NCBI RefSeq assembly: GCF_018282095.1
Contig: NZ_CP074126.1
Location: 3,142,341-3,206,340, forward strand
Direction: 5' to 3'
Length of the DNA: 64,000 nucleotides
From: Pseudovibrio brasiliensis
Lineage (GTDB): Bacteria > Pseudomonadota > Alphaproteobacteria > Rhizobiales > Stappiaceae
In this document: one piece after another, positions 56,007 to 64,000 of the stretch
How positions within the stretch are numbered: position 1 is the first letter of the stretch
Layout: every line of letters starts with the position of its first letter
The notes under the pieces: generated by a model
Told to the model about the DNA's origin: nothing
Databases searched by the model: none
Seen by the model: the letters and a program-made list of their open reading frames with translations, nothing else
Position numbers and translations under genes: made by a program

Positions 56007-56883
56007 TGCAGTCCAACAGGCCAGCTGCTCCGTCAAGGCCTATCTCGCCGCGCCACCAACAAAGCGGCATCCATTTTCAGCCCAGCTACGCAGCCCAGTA
56101 AAACTTCACCAGCAACACCGCAAGCCGCACCACACCCCAGCTCCGCTAACTCCACTGCCATGCCGCCTCACACCAAAGCCTCGCGTTCAGCTCCGCGATC
56201 ACCCCTCTCACCTCAGCCTACCACCACAACATCACACTCTCACACACGCAAAACTGGAGCCGCCCCACTGCGATAAGCCCACATCTACAAGACTGGCACC
56301 AATCACCACAGCGCCACTCTTAAATCCGAAAGACTTGAGCCGACCATGACAGCAATGCCTCAACTCCAACCAAACAGTACTCCCTACCAAACGGCGACCT
56401 CATCCAAACGCCGTTCCCAGCTAAACGATAATCCCGTCTAAACGGCAATCTCGCTCAATCGATCCGGCTGTGTGATTTCGCATATGCATGCTTCCTACTC
56501 TTCATAGGCAATAGTCGGCACCAAACATTGACACCGCTCCACCTGCACCACAGGGGGATAAGTGCACAGCCCGCTCAAGCAATTCACTCCCTTCAACCTC
56601 GGCCAGACACACACCTAAATTCAGAGTTCCCTCACACACAAACGCAGAAAAATCGCAATCAACGCAAACAAACGCACAAAACAACGCAAACGCGCATTCC
56701 TCTAATTTTTCCATCAATATCAATAGGCTGCACCCGCCACATGTGGAAAAGAACCCTCAAAACCACCAGATCAAGCCCAAATTGACCCGAAAAATTCCCT
56801 CCCCTGTGAATTCTTCCAAATTTTTGCATTTTTGGGATTTACAAACCCCGCCAGCGCCCGTAAATACCCCTCCAACGAAGACG
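56007..56883. other. gene-free, strongly C/A-rich region right of the octamer array
   Basis: No convincing gene. Composition is the mirror image of the left flank: in 56101-56160, C outnumbers G 29 to 7 on the + strand. It contains five degenerate 17-bp repeats (56371-56455) and a CAACGCA/AACGCAAAC-rich stretch near 56660. It ends just before tRNA-Thr. Confidence 0.6.
56371..56455 (+). repeat. five degenerate tandem 17-bp repeats, consensus YAAACGGNNATCYCRTC
   Basis: Units start at 56371, 56388, 56405, 56422 and 56439, each exactly 17 bases, beginning CAAAC or TAAAC and sharing C/T-rich 3' halves. The spacing is exact though sequences diverge, so this is likely a real direct-repeat array such as a protein-binding iteron-like set. 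It lies 365 bases right of the octamer array. Confidence 0.6.
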
Positions 56884-56959
56884 ACGCCGGTATAGCTCAG
56901 ATGGTAGAGCACCTGACTTGTAATCAGGGGGTCGCGGGTTCGATCCCTGCTGCCGGCAC
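56884..56959 (+). tRNA. tRNA-Thr (anticodon UGU)
   Basis: A 76-base cloverleaf with acceptor GCCGGTA/TGCCGGC (one G-U), D arm TAGCTCAGATGGTAGAGC, anticodon loop CTTGTAA on a CCTGA/TCAGG stem, T arm GGGTTCGATCCC, discriminator A and encoded CCA. The anticodon TGT reads ACA Thr. tRNA genes are common island insertion sites, and all genes to the right are on the minus strand. Confidence 0.97.
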
Positions 56960-56989
56960 CACTCTTCCCCTTGATTTATCAAGGAAATT

Positions 56990-57014
56990 TCAAAGCCTCC
57001 CTCGGGAGGCTTTT
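56990..57014 (+). terminator. intrinsic terminator after tRNA-Thr
   Basis: AAAGCCTCCC and GGGAGGCTTT with a TC loop form a strong hairpin followed by T residues, 31 bases after the tRNA. Confidence 0.85.
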
Positions 57015-57259
57015 TGCTTTTCTGGCTTTTGTCAGCATATGGTAAGCAAATGGCGTTTTGGTAAGCAGGATTTCGCCCCTCCTACCCCCTCTAAATTCCC
57101 TTTCAACTTAATACTGGAAAAGCTGTGAATGCCGTCACTAGCTGTCAGAAGCAAGGCGTTCTGCGAGGTTTTGAGAAGTGGGAGCTGACAGTTAGTCGCC
57201 AATGGTCGTCAGCAGCTGTATTTGAAGCGCTTTGCTCCATCAGCTCCCGCTACTGCATG

Positions 57260-57544
57260 TCACTCTCTGCGACGGAAAACGAGCACCTCAGCCTCTTTCA
57301 GAACAATTTGCTTTGGCGCATCGATTCTGAAACAACGCAGTGTCACTTCGTGCTCAGGCAAATGCGATATAACCTCGGTTTCGACAACAGACATTTCATC
57401 ATATTCAAACGAAGAAATCGCGCCGTCAAAAATTGCACGAATACCAACCCTCTCATCATCCCAAGAACATGTAACTGCTCTAAGGTTGCTCCCTATTGCT
57501 CCTAGCAATGCAGTCTGTAAACCTAGCAGCAATGTAACGCGCAT
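57260..57544 (-). CDS. small exported protein of unknown function (1)
   Basis: A 94-residue protein with a signal peptide (RVTLLLGLQTALLGAIGSN) and an acidic mature part containing two Cys. GGAGG seven bases before ATG 57544 gives strong support for translation. I recognise no family. It follows another small exported protein, both minus strand, in the interval between tRNA-Thr and the IS110 element. Confidence 0.65.
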   Translation of the reverse strand: MRVTLLLGLQTALLGAIGSNLRAVTCSWDDERVGIRAIFDGAISSFEYDEMSVVETEVISHLPEHEVTLRCFRIDAPKQIVLKEAEVLVFRRRE

Positions 57545-57591
57545 ACCCCTACCTCCAAAAAATGCCCACCAGAAGTAAGCATGTCATTTAA

Positions 57592-58008
57592 CTAACGAAG
57601 GGAGTATCCGCCACTTTCAAGTGCATTCTCAAGCATATACTTAGCATCATCGACATCGCTACTTTTCTCGGAGGCAGCTTCAGAAATACCATCCTGAATT
57701 GCTCTAGTTACGTTTCGAACGTCGGCTTCAGCTTCACTTTGCACGCACGCCAAATATGACCGAACTTCTGAGACATAATCATTGTACTCATCTACCGCAC
57801 TTTTACAGGAGTATTCATCATAACAAGAGAAGTACGGTACTGTGGGCTCATAGCAATCAGATGGCTCCCAACTAGTCCAAGTCGAAATAGAGGTCATTCC
57901 CAGCTGACCTGCAGAGACAAAAGAAACAGACCAAACCAATGTTAACTGGATCAGGAAAGCCAAAACCATCAAACGCTTTAGAGATCTCAACATATCAAAT
58001 GCCTTCAT
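57592..58008 (-). CDS. small exported protein of unknown function (2)
   Basis: A 138-residue protein with a hydrophobic signal (LMVLAFLIQLTLVWSVSFVSA). The mature part has four Cys in a short region (DCYEP, FSCYDEYSCKS), a Ser/Glu-rich helical C terminus, and no recognised domain. The ribosome binding site is weak (GTGG). It may be secreted and disulfide-bonded. Confidence 0.6.
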   Translation of the reverse strand: MKAFDMLRSLKRLMVLAFLIQLTLVWSVSFVSAGQLGMTSISTWTSWEPSDCYEPTVPYFSCYDEYSCKSAVDEYNDYVSEVRSYLACVQSEAEADVRNVTRAIQDGISEAASEKSSDVDDAKYMLENALESGGYSLR

Positions 58009-58178
58009 TACAAACCACTTAATGAAACTGGAGTGTAGCTAGACTACTAAAATATGCATTCCTCAGTTTCACTTACTCCAACAAATCACGAGAGTTTGCC
58101 ACCACTCCCCCTAAACTCCCTTTGTATTGATTATCAGCCATCCTGCATTTTCCTGCAAAAAAGCAACGGTGTTAATCG

Positions 58179-59246
<1,068 letters not shown>

Positions 59247-59277
59247 TCATTGCGGTAAGCTGTTACTGCAATGAAAA

Positions 59278-59320
59278 AGAGGCTGGAACATCATACAGGA
59301 TGCTCCAGCCTCTCAATGTA
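59278..59320 (-). terminator. intrinsic terminator upstream of the IS110 transposase
   Basis: On the minus strand GAGGCTGGAGCAT pairs with ATGATGTTCCAGCCTC and is followed by TTTTTC. It probably closes the transcript of the small gene at 59396. Confidence 0.75.
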
Positions 59321-59395
59321 TAAGGCCTGAGAAGCATCAAGCTTCCCAAGCCAGAATATTCCGCGAGAGGCAAAGCTCCCCTTCATTCCGTATTT

Positions 59396-59659
59396 TTAGT
59401 CTTTGGAGACTTCCAGCGCACAAGGATCAAGCAGCTCGGCAATCTTCTCGCTACTTCCCTGCACATCTTCAATGTGATTGCGCACAGTATCAAACAGCGT
59501 CAGCAACGCTTCATATTCCTGTGTGTGCTCCATGCGCTCACTCAGAACCACACTCATGGAATAAACCAGATTTTTGAGGTGATTGGCTGAGAGGCTAAGC
59601 TGATCCACTTCATTGCGAAGGGACGTATGGGCACATTTCTCTTTACCAGTATCAGTCAT
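59396..59659 (-). CDS. small hypothetical protein, 87 aa
   Basis: A soluble, acidic and helical protein with no signal or family I recognise. ATG 59659 (MTDTGKEKC) has GAGGG eight bases upstream; the frame continues to 59719 without a second binding site. It sits in the island-like block and could be an element-specific gene. Confidence 0.6.
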   Translation of the reverse strand: MTDTGKEKCAHTSLRNEVDQLSLSANHLKNLVYSMSVVLSERMEHTQEYEALLTLFDTVRNHIEDVQGSSEKIAELLDPCALEVSKD

Positions 59660-59719
59660 TTCAAGCCCTCTACTTTGGGTTTTGAAGAACCACTCAGCAG
59701 AAGGCTTCTGATGGCCCAC

Positions 59720-60134
59720 TGGTGAGCGGGAGGTTCAGAACCTGCAAGTAGACAGGCGGGTTTATTCCCCCGCAAAGGGTATTGTATTCACCGCCCTCCC
59801 GCCCATAAGCGAGAGTTTGCGCTTGAAGACCTACCCTCAAACACAAATGACCGCTGACTAACGGCTGCGGTGACCGCTACTTGAAAAGAGGTTCTGACGC
59901 CTCAAGCTGACCATGCGATGAACAACGCAAGGTGTCAATGCAAGGAAACTGAATTCCTCCACAAACCCATGGGATTAACTGGGCCAAACTAGACGATGTA
60001 AACTGATAACAACAACATGAACATAAACACCAAGCCCTCGCGAAAACCACATAACCGCTTGCGCCGTGGTCTCGAACTACCCGTAGGCAGGCAAAAGCCC
60101 AGGAAGGACCCGCGACAACCAAAAGAGGAAGCCC
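59720..60134. other. intergenic region downstream of the primase gene
   Basis: About 415 bases without a convincing gene. It includes repeated TGACCGCT/GGTGACCGCT motifs near 59846-59878, which could be binding sites or part of an attachment region. No integrase or clear attachment repeat was found. Confidence 0.4.
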
Positions 60135-62249
60135 CTAAATCACGTCCAGATAAATCAGCCGCCTGGAACCCGTCGCTTTCTTGATTACCTGTATCCGCTT
60201 CTGCCTCAACAGCGGCGCTGCCCGATCCACCGCATTGCCAAACGCATTCACCTTTGTCGGCCAGAAACGTGAAGACCTGATCTGATCACTCACAATCATA
60301 TTGAGCTCTGCCAGAAGCTCAGTTGCCGTGCCCACCCAGCTCTCACCACCTTGACGCACCATGAGAAACTCATGGAGAGCCACCGCAACCGGATCGCCTT
60401 CAAATACAGCCTCCGCTGTGCCGCGCCGGTTGCTTTCATAAGCCTCCAGAAACTCACCCTCCTCCCAGCCAAGACCAGAAGACGCAGCAACCATCAACCG
60501 CGCAAAGTCTGCCATTCGAGGGTGGCGTTTCAGATGCACACTCTCAATATTGCGAATGGCTGTGCTCAACGCATCCAGTAGAGCACCAAGCATACGCGGC
60601 TTGAGCTGCTCCCATTCTTGCCAGAACAGCTCTTCTGGCTGACGGCCCACCTCATCAATCCGCTTGAGACGAACAGAAAGCGCCCGCTCCGCTAGATCAG
60701 CCCGTTCTGTCAGCGCAGGAATGCCATTAAGCAGCACAGGCCGTGCCCCTTGAAACCAATAGGCATCACCATCCGTGTGCAGCTTGCGAGAGATAAACCC
60801 ACTCCCCGTCGCCATCCGGCAAATCGCATCTGACAACCAGCCTTCCATTTTCGAGACATTATCAAAGTTGAGCACATGCCCGTTTTGCGCCATCACCATA
60901 AGATCACGCTCATCTTTGGGAAGAGAAGACGCAGAAACCGCACACGGATCTGTTATCGACCGCAATAACCGCGCCATAGTGCTCTTGCCACTGCCCTGCT
61001 CTCCACCAAGCGCTAAAACCGGATAGCTACGACTACGCCCCCACAACGACGCCACCATCCAACCAAGAATGAGCTTGCAATCCTCTTCCTCCGCATTGAT
61101 GAGGTGGTGCATCTCCTCAATCTGATGCCCTTTTTCAGGTACAGGTAGCGCAGACATAGTCTGCTTAGGGATGAACTTTATGGGAGGATTTTGTACCAGC
61201 TCCCAACCGTTACGGGTGATACGGACTGCTTGCCAGCTCTCATCTGCCAGGTCGAGCCAGCTTTCCCCATCCTGCCAGCCAGTGCGTATAAAGGGAGTAT
61301 AGCAAGCAACTTGCTCCAATGCCCGCACCTCAAACACCCGCAAGGCATCACCTAGGTTCTGCGTTGAAGGTGCAAGCTCGGTCTTCTCATAATATCGCCC
61401 AACCAACCAACGCTTGAAACTCTGGCTCTCAACTGGCCAATGCTCATAGTGATCATTCACCAGCACAGTAGCAAAGGCCTCTTTTTGCGGAGAATGCCAA
61501 AGCTCCAGATCTTGCGCGACTGAAAGCAAACTTACACCACGCACACTTGGCTTAGCTTCGGGTTCCTGTGCATCCTCTGTCTGAGAAGACAATATTAAGG
61601 CCTCAGTTTGCTCTGATGTCCATCCATCAGCCAAGGCGTCAGCAGCATCCCAACCTTTGGAAACATCATCCGGCGGCACAAGAACCGTTACAGACGCAAC
61701 TCCAATCTTCTCCAGACAACTCGCAACATCATCAGCAAACTTAAACCCTGCTTCATCAGCATCCGGCCAGATGACCACGGCTCGCCCATAAAGGGCTGAC
61801 CAATCTGCTTTCTTAGCTGCATTAGATCCTCCGGGAGGACTGATACAAACATGTTTTAGCAACAACTGCCTTGCAGCATCTGTTGCCTTTTCCCCCTCCA
61901 CAATAACAATGGGCGCATCTGGAGCCTTCTCCAAAAGCTCCAAGCCATACAGCGGCCTCGGTTGAGGCCAAGTCTCCCATCGCCATTTAAATTGCTCTCC
62001 AACTTGGAACAAACACAGCGGACGATAACTCTTGCCCTCTCCATCGATATCAAACCGGCAGACATATCCAAGCACCTCATCTTCTGCATTGCGATATGTC
62101 CAGCGCTGCGAAGGCACGCCTAACTTAGGATGGAAAGCAGGTGGTACCGGTGCCTCACCTGGCACCGGTACCACAATCGCCTTTTGTGGCTGTGTTCGAT
62201 TGGATTGAGTTGCTTGGCCTGTTTTGATTGGAGCAAATGGATCACTCAT
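60135..62249 (-). CDS. Toprim-containing primase/helicase-like protein of a mobile element
   Basis: A protein of about 704 residues. An N-terminal Toprim-like region has APIVIVEGEKATDAARQLL and AVVIWPDADEAGFKFADDV. The second half is an ATPase with Walker A GGEQGSGKSTMARLL and a nearby VLNFDNVSKMEG Walker-B-like acidic pair, resembling D5/helicase-type replication proteins of phages and P4-like satellites. It overlaps the zinc-finger gene by eight bases (ATG-AG-TGA), so the two likely form one primase unit. ATG 62249 has GGAG nine bases upstream. Confidence 0.82.
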   Translation of the reverse strand: MSDPFAPIKTGQATQSNRTQPQKAIVVPVPGEAPVPPAFHPKLGVPSQRWTYRNAEDEVLGYVCRFDIDGEGKSYRPLCLFQVGEQFKWRWETWPQPRPLYGLELLEKAPDAPIVIVEGEKATDAARQLLLKHVCISPPGGSNAAKKADWSALYGRAVVIWPDADEAGFKFADDVASCLEKIGVASVTVLVPPDDVSKGWDAADALADGWTSEQTEALILSSQTEDAQEPEAKPSVRGVSLLSVAQDLELWHSPQKEAFATVLVNDHYEHWPVESQSFKRWLVGRYYEKTELAPSTQNLGDALRVFEVRALEQVACYTPFIRTGWQDGESWLDLADESWQAVRITRNGWELVQNPPIKFIPKQTMSALPVPEKGHQIEEMHHLINAEEEDCKLILGWMVASLWGRSRSYPVLALGGEQGSGKSTMARLLRSITDPCAVSASSLPKDERDLMVMAQNGHVLNFDNVSKMEGWLSDAICRMATGSGFISRKLHTDGDAYWFQGARPVLLNGIPALTERADLAERALSVRLKRIDEVGRQPEELFWQEWEQLKPRMLGALLDALSTAIRNIESVHLKRHPRMADFARLMVAASSGLGWEEGEFLEAYESNRRGTAEAVFEGDPVAVALHEFLMVRQGGESWVGTATELLAELNMIVSDQIRSSRFWPTKVNAFGNAVDRAAPLLRQKRIQVIKKATGSRRLIYLDVI

Positions 62250-62565
62250 ATGCATCCACTCCAATCATATCCGCCAGATTGCATGCAGCTTGCTTTTGCG
62301 ACAGCGAAAACAAATAGGCCCCAAGGCTGATAAAATCCCGCCCGCCTTCACCAGTCGCAAAGTCACACCACAAGCCTGAAGCTATGTTGATCTTGAAGGA
62401 ACCGGCCTGCCGATCCATTCGGCGCGGGTTTTTCACGGTATACTCACAGCCACAAAGCCGCCCACCGGGTAGCCATTGCCTGCAGATCGTGTCACCATGC
62501 AATAAAGCAGCTCTGGCAATGCGCTGGAAATCGATGCGAGGCTTTAGCTTATAGCGCCGTCTCAT
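62242..62565 (-). CDS. primase-type zinc-binding domain protein
   Basis: A 107-residue protein. FQRIARAALLHGDTICRQW, WLPGGRLCGCEYTV and the later WCDFATGEGGRDFISLGAYL match the zinc-finger plus linker found at the N terminus of phage-type DNA primases, with Cys residues in ICRQW and LCGCE. It would recruit the primase to template. Its start overlaps the HTH gene stop (ATGA), and its stop overlaps the primase start. Confidence 0.78.
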   Translation of the reverse strand: MRRRYKLKPRIDFQRIARAALLHGDTICRQWLPGGRLCGCEYTVKNPRRMDRQAGSFKINIASGLWCDFATGEGGRDFISLGAYLFSLSQKQAACNLADMIGVDAYE

Positions 62566-62786
62566 GACCTTGCCTCCACTTCACTCGTGGAGCTGGCCAG
62601 ATGAGATTCAATCCAAGCCTGAATATCAGAAGGCCGGTAGCGTACCGATTTTCCCATCTTCACATAATTTGGCCCACCGCCACGCACCCGCCACGCCTGT
62701 ATGGTCCTTATAGAAATTCCAAGATAATCCGCCGCCGCCGCTTCAGTAATCAAAGCGTTCTCAACGCTGTTCAGTTCCGTCCTCAT
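62562..62786 (-). CDS. AlpA-like helix-turn-helix protein
   Basis: A 74-residue HTH_17/excisionase-type regulator: LITEAAAADYLGISIRTIQAW, then RVRGGGPNYVKMGKSVRYR and PSDIQAWIESHL. AlpA-type proteins activate satellite/prophage replication or excision. GGAG nine bases before ATG 62786 sets the start. Its end overlaps the zinc-finger gene by four bases. This three-gene overlap is typical of satellite operons. Confidence 0.85.
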   Translation of the reverse strand: MRTELNSVENALITEAAAADYLGISIRTIQAWRVRGGGPNYVKMGKSVRYRPSDIQAWIESHLASSTSEVEARS

Positions 62787-62892
62787 AACCATCATCTCCG
62801 CTCATTTGCGATGAGGAAATGCTGGTTGGATTCCACCTGCAGAAATAGGCGACACGATTATTCAGTGCAGGTGTTTTAATTTATGTCTCTGA

Positions 62893-63663
62893 TTACTTTG
62901 AAGGAATACGGCCTGCTTGTTTAAACGACTGCGGCGCATAATCCCCCCACAAGCGATCAAACTGACGCCCACTTACTCCTGGAAAATGTTGCAATACGTC
63001 CTTCCTAACATACGCTTTCTTTGATCGTGGCTGGTCCCCGAGCGCCTCCAGAAAACGGATAACTTCAGCCTCAACAAAACGGCCTTTACTATCAGGTTTT
63101 GTCTTACTGCTTTGAGCCACAAACATTGTCAAATCTTCGGCCAGCACTTGCCGCTGATCACCGTCAATGCGTAAGAGTTCATTTCGCCGCCATGAGACAT
63201 ATGAAAGCTCAGAACACCAATAAGAGGCAGGAACCACGTGGGCATCCGCTAAGGCTCTATCGCGACCTTTCACTATGAGCTCACCACGCTGTAGTGCAGA
63301 TATCAGAGCCAAATACGTTTCAAAAATCAGCTGAGTTGCCAGCTTTTCTTCTGTTCTCTTGGGAGCCTTGCCGCTCTCAAGGATTTCCATCAATCCATGA
63401 TCATCCAGCCACTCGGGAAGAACTGTTTTCTTGTGATGTTGAGTTAAAGTTCGAAGATCAGCAGTTACTGGCCAACAGCTAGGCGAGAGAATGGAAAAGT
63501 ACGAACAGATACCCTCGAGCGTCCAATCATAAACTGATGCAATCACGCTCGCATCATAGATTGCTTCACTCACTTCCTCTCGATCAAACAGCAACCTGCC
63601 GAAAGCTTCTTTCACGAAAAGTCCTTCGACAAGTGTCAGGTCACGCCCTACGATCTCCCTCAT
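62893..63663 (-). CDS. unknown protein encoded upstream of the AlpA-primase cassette
   Basis: A 256-residue soluble helical protein of a family I do not recognise. The C-terminal third contains SKKAYVRKDVLQHFPGVSGR, resembling a DNA-binding or recombination-related helix-turn-helix. ATG 63663 is preferred because AGGGGA lies six bases upstream; the frame opens at 63693. Its upstream region holds a perfect operator palindrome, so it may be the first gene of the element's regulated operon. Confidence 0.6.
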   Translation of the reverse strand: MREIVGRDLTLVEGLFVKEAFGRLLFDREEVSEAIYDASVIASVYDWTLEGICSYFSILSPSCWPVTADLRTLTQHHKKTVLPEWLDDHGLMEILESGKAPKRTEEKLATQLIFETYLALISALQRGELIVKGRDRALADAHVVPASYWCSELSYVSWRRNELLRIDGDQRQVLAEDLTMFVAQSSKTKPDSKGRFVEAEVIRFLEALGDQPRSKKAYVRKDVLQHFPGVSGRQFDRLWGDYAPQSFKQAGRIPSK

Positions 63664-64000
63664 TAGATCCCCTAACCTAATAATCATGGACACCGCTGCA
63701 GACTAGCGCATATTGGGGAGGGAAATTGATGAAAAAATTTTCGTTTAGAAACGAAAAACGAAGGGAAGCCTACTCTCGAAAGGACCACGACCGGACCTTC
63801 GTTGATTTCAAGCAAGGGCTAAGTTTTTGCTGCGGTTTCTCTGTGAACTTACATGTGTAGTGATTCATAGCACTGCTCGGTCAACAAAACAGAGCATCGG
63901 GCTGGTTTGCTGCGCCTATTACTGCTGTATATCTCGCAGTCGCAATTTAACGCATTTTCCCCGAAACTGTCTTTAGACTAGACAACATACTAAGGCGCTA
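63664..64000. other. promoter region of the island operon; no gene seen
   Basis: About 337 bases with no convincing gene, leading the minus-strand operon. It contains the 9-2-9 palindrome at 63738-63757 and AT-rich stretches. The rest of the element presumably lies beyond the right edge of the window. Confidence 0.5.
63738..63757. promoter_or_regulatory. perfect operator palindrome TTTTCGTTT-AG-AAACGAAAA
   Basis: Two 9-base arms are perfectly inverted around a 2-base spacer; an extra half-site AAACGAA follows immediately (63756-63762). It lies 75 bases upstream of ATG 63663. A dimeric phage-type repressor bound here would control the primase cassette. Confidence 0.65.

Noticed and set aside
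55742-56349. Three overlapping open frames through the octamer array, encoding SSYRAIEL-type periodic peptides
   Set aside because: They are open only because the 8-base unit lacks stops in all + frames. There is no ribosome binding site, no conserved domain, and the sequence downstream of the array is C/A-rich intergenic DNA.
59877-60122. An 81-codon minus strand frame after the primase gene
   Set aside because: Cys/Ser/Trp-rich composition, no ribosome binding site and no domain.

Overview
The window is about 64 kb of alphaproteobacterial chromosome. The order DUF983 - RNase R - topoisomerase I - DprA - PlsY - PyrC-like - PyrB, together with DivK, EipB (DUF1849), DUF3572, a permuted neighbourhood around rpmG and OpgG/OpgH, is typical of Hyphomicrobiales-type bacteria. 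Moderate GC content and marine-type accessory genes make a Pseudovibrio/Stappiaceae-like organism my best guess; that genus assignment is inference only.

Region 1 (1-20.2 kb) is core housekeeping, mostly on the minus strand: a DUF482 acyltransferase fragment, a GDPD phosphodiesterase, RidA, EipB, DNA polymerase IV with an extra zinc ribbon, a HAD/DUF3572 pair, DivK (without PleD), rpmG, an MFS carrier, then NUDIX-DUF983-rnr, topA, dprA-plsY and pyrC'-pyrB. The PyrC-like protein has lost the metal-binding HxH motif and looks like the non-catalytic PyrX partner of aspartate transcarbamoylase. A roughly 960-bp gene-free gap after divK holds a strongly structured RNA candidate.

Region 2 (20.2-37.2 kb) has AidB-type acyl-CoA dehydrogenase, an AEC permease, RuvX, uracil-DNA glycosylase, an MBL-fold hydrolase, two tandem exported YHS-domain proteins, a TetR/GlxA/MFS locus, gatCA (gatB lies 9.5 kb away), a DUF2269/SDR-DoxX operon divergent from an isochorismatase across a perfect operator palindrome, and an L-2-hydroxyglutarate-oxidase-like flavoprotein. 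Region 3 (37.2-54.7 kb) carries a Tat-exported multicopper oxidase, an ArsR/hydrolase pair, a YjhX-family protein, gatB, an osmoregulated periplasmic glucan operon (opgG - small ORF - opgH, then a GT39-like glycosyltransferase and a GNAT), GST, a TlpA-like thioredoxin, TetR, and two DUF2147 proteins, one truncated.

Region 4 (54.7-56.9 kb) has no credible gene. Strand composition flips abruptly here: the + strand is strongly G/T-rich on the left and strongly C/A-rich on the right. The switch coincides with a perfect tandem array of about 20 copies of the octamer CGAGCTAT, followed by five degenerate 17-bp repeats. This is the signature of a replichore boundary, most likely the replication terminus.

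Region 5 (56.9-64 kb) begins at tRNA-Thr(UGU). Beyond it all genes are on the minus strand: two small exported proteins of unknown function, an IS110-family transposase, a small protein, and a tightly overlapping AlpA-like HTH / primase zinc-finger / Toprim-helicase cassette with an unknown upstream gene and a perfect 9-2-9 operator. This resembles the replication-control module of a P4-like or phage-satellite island inserted near a tRNA gene; no integrase is visible in the window.
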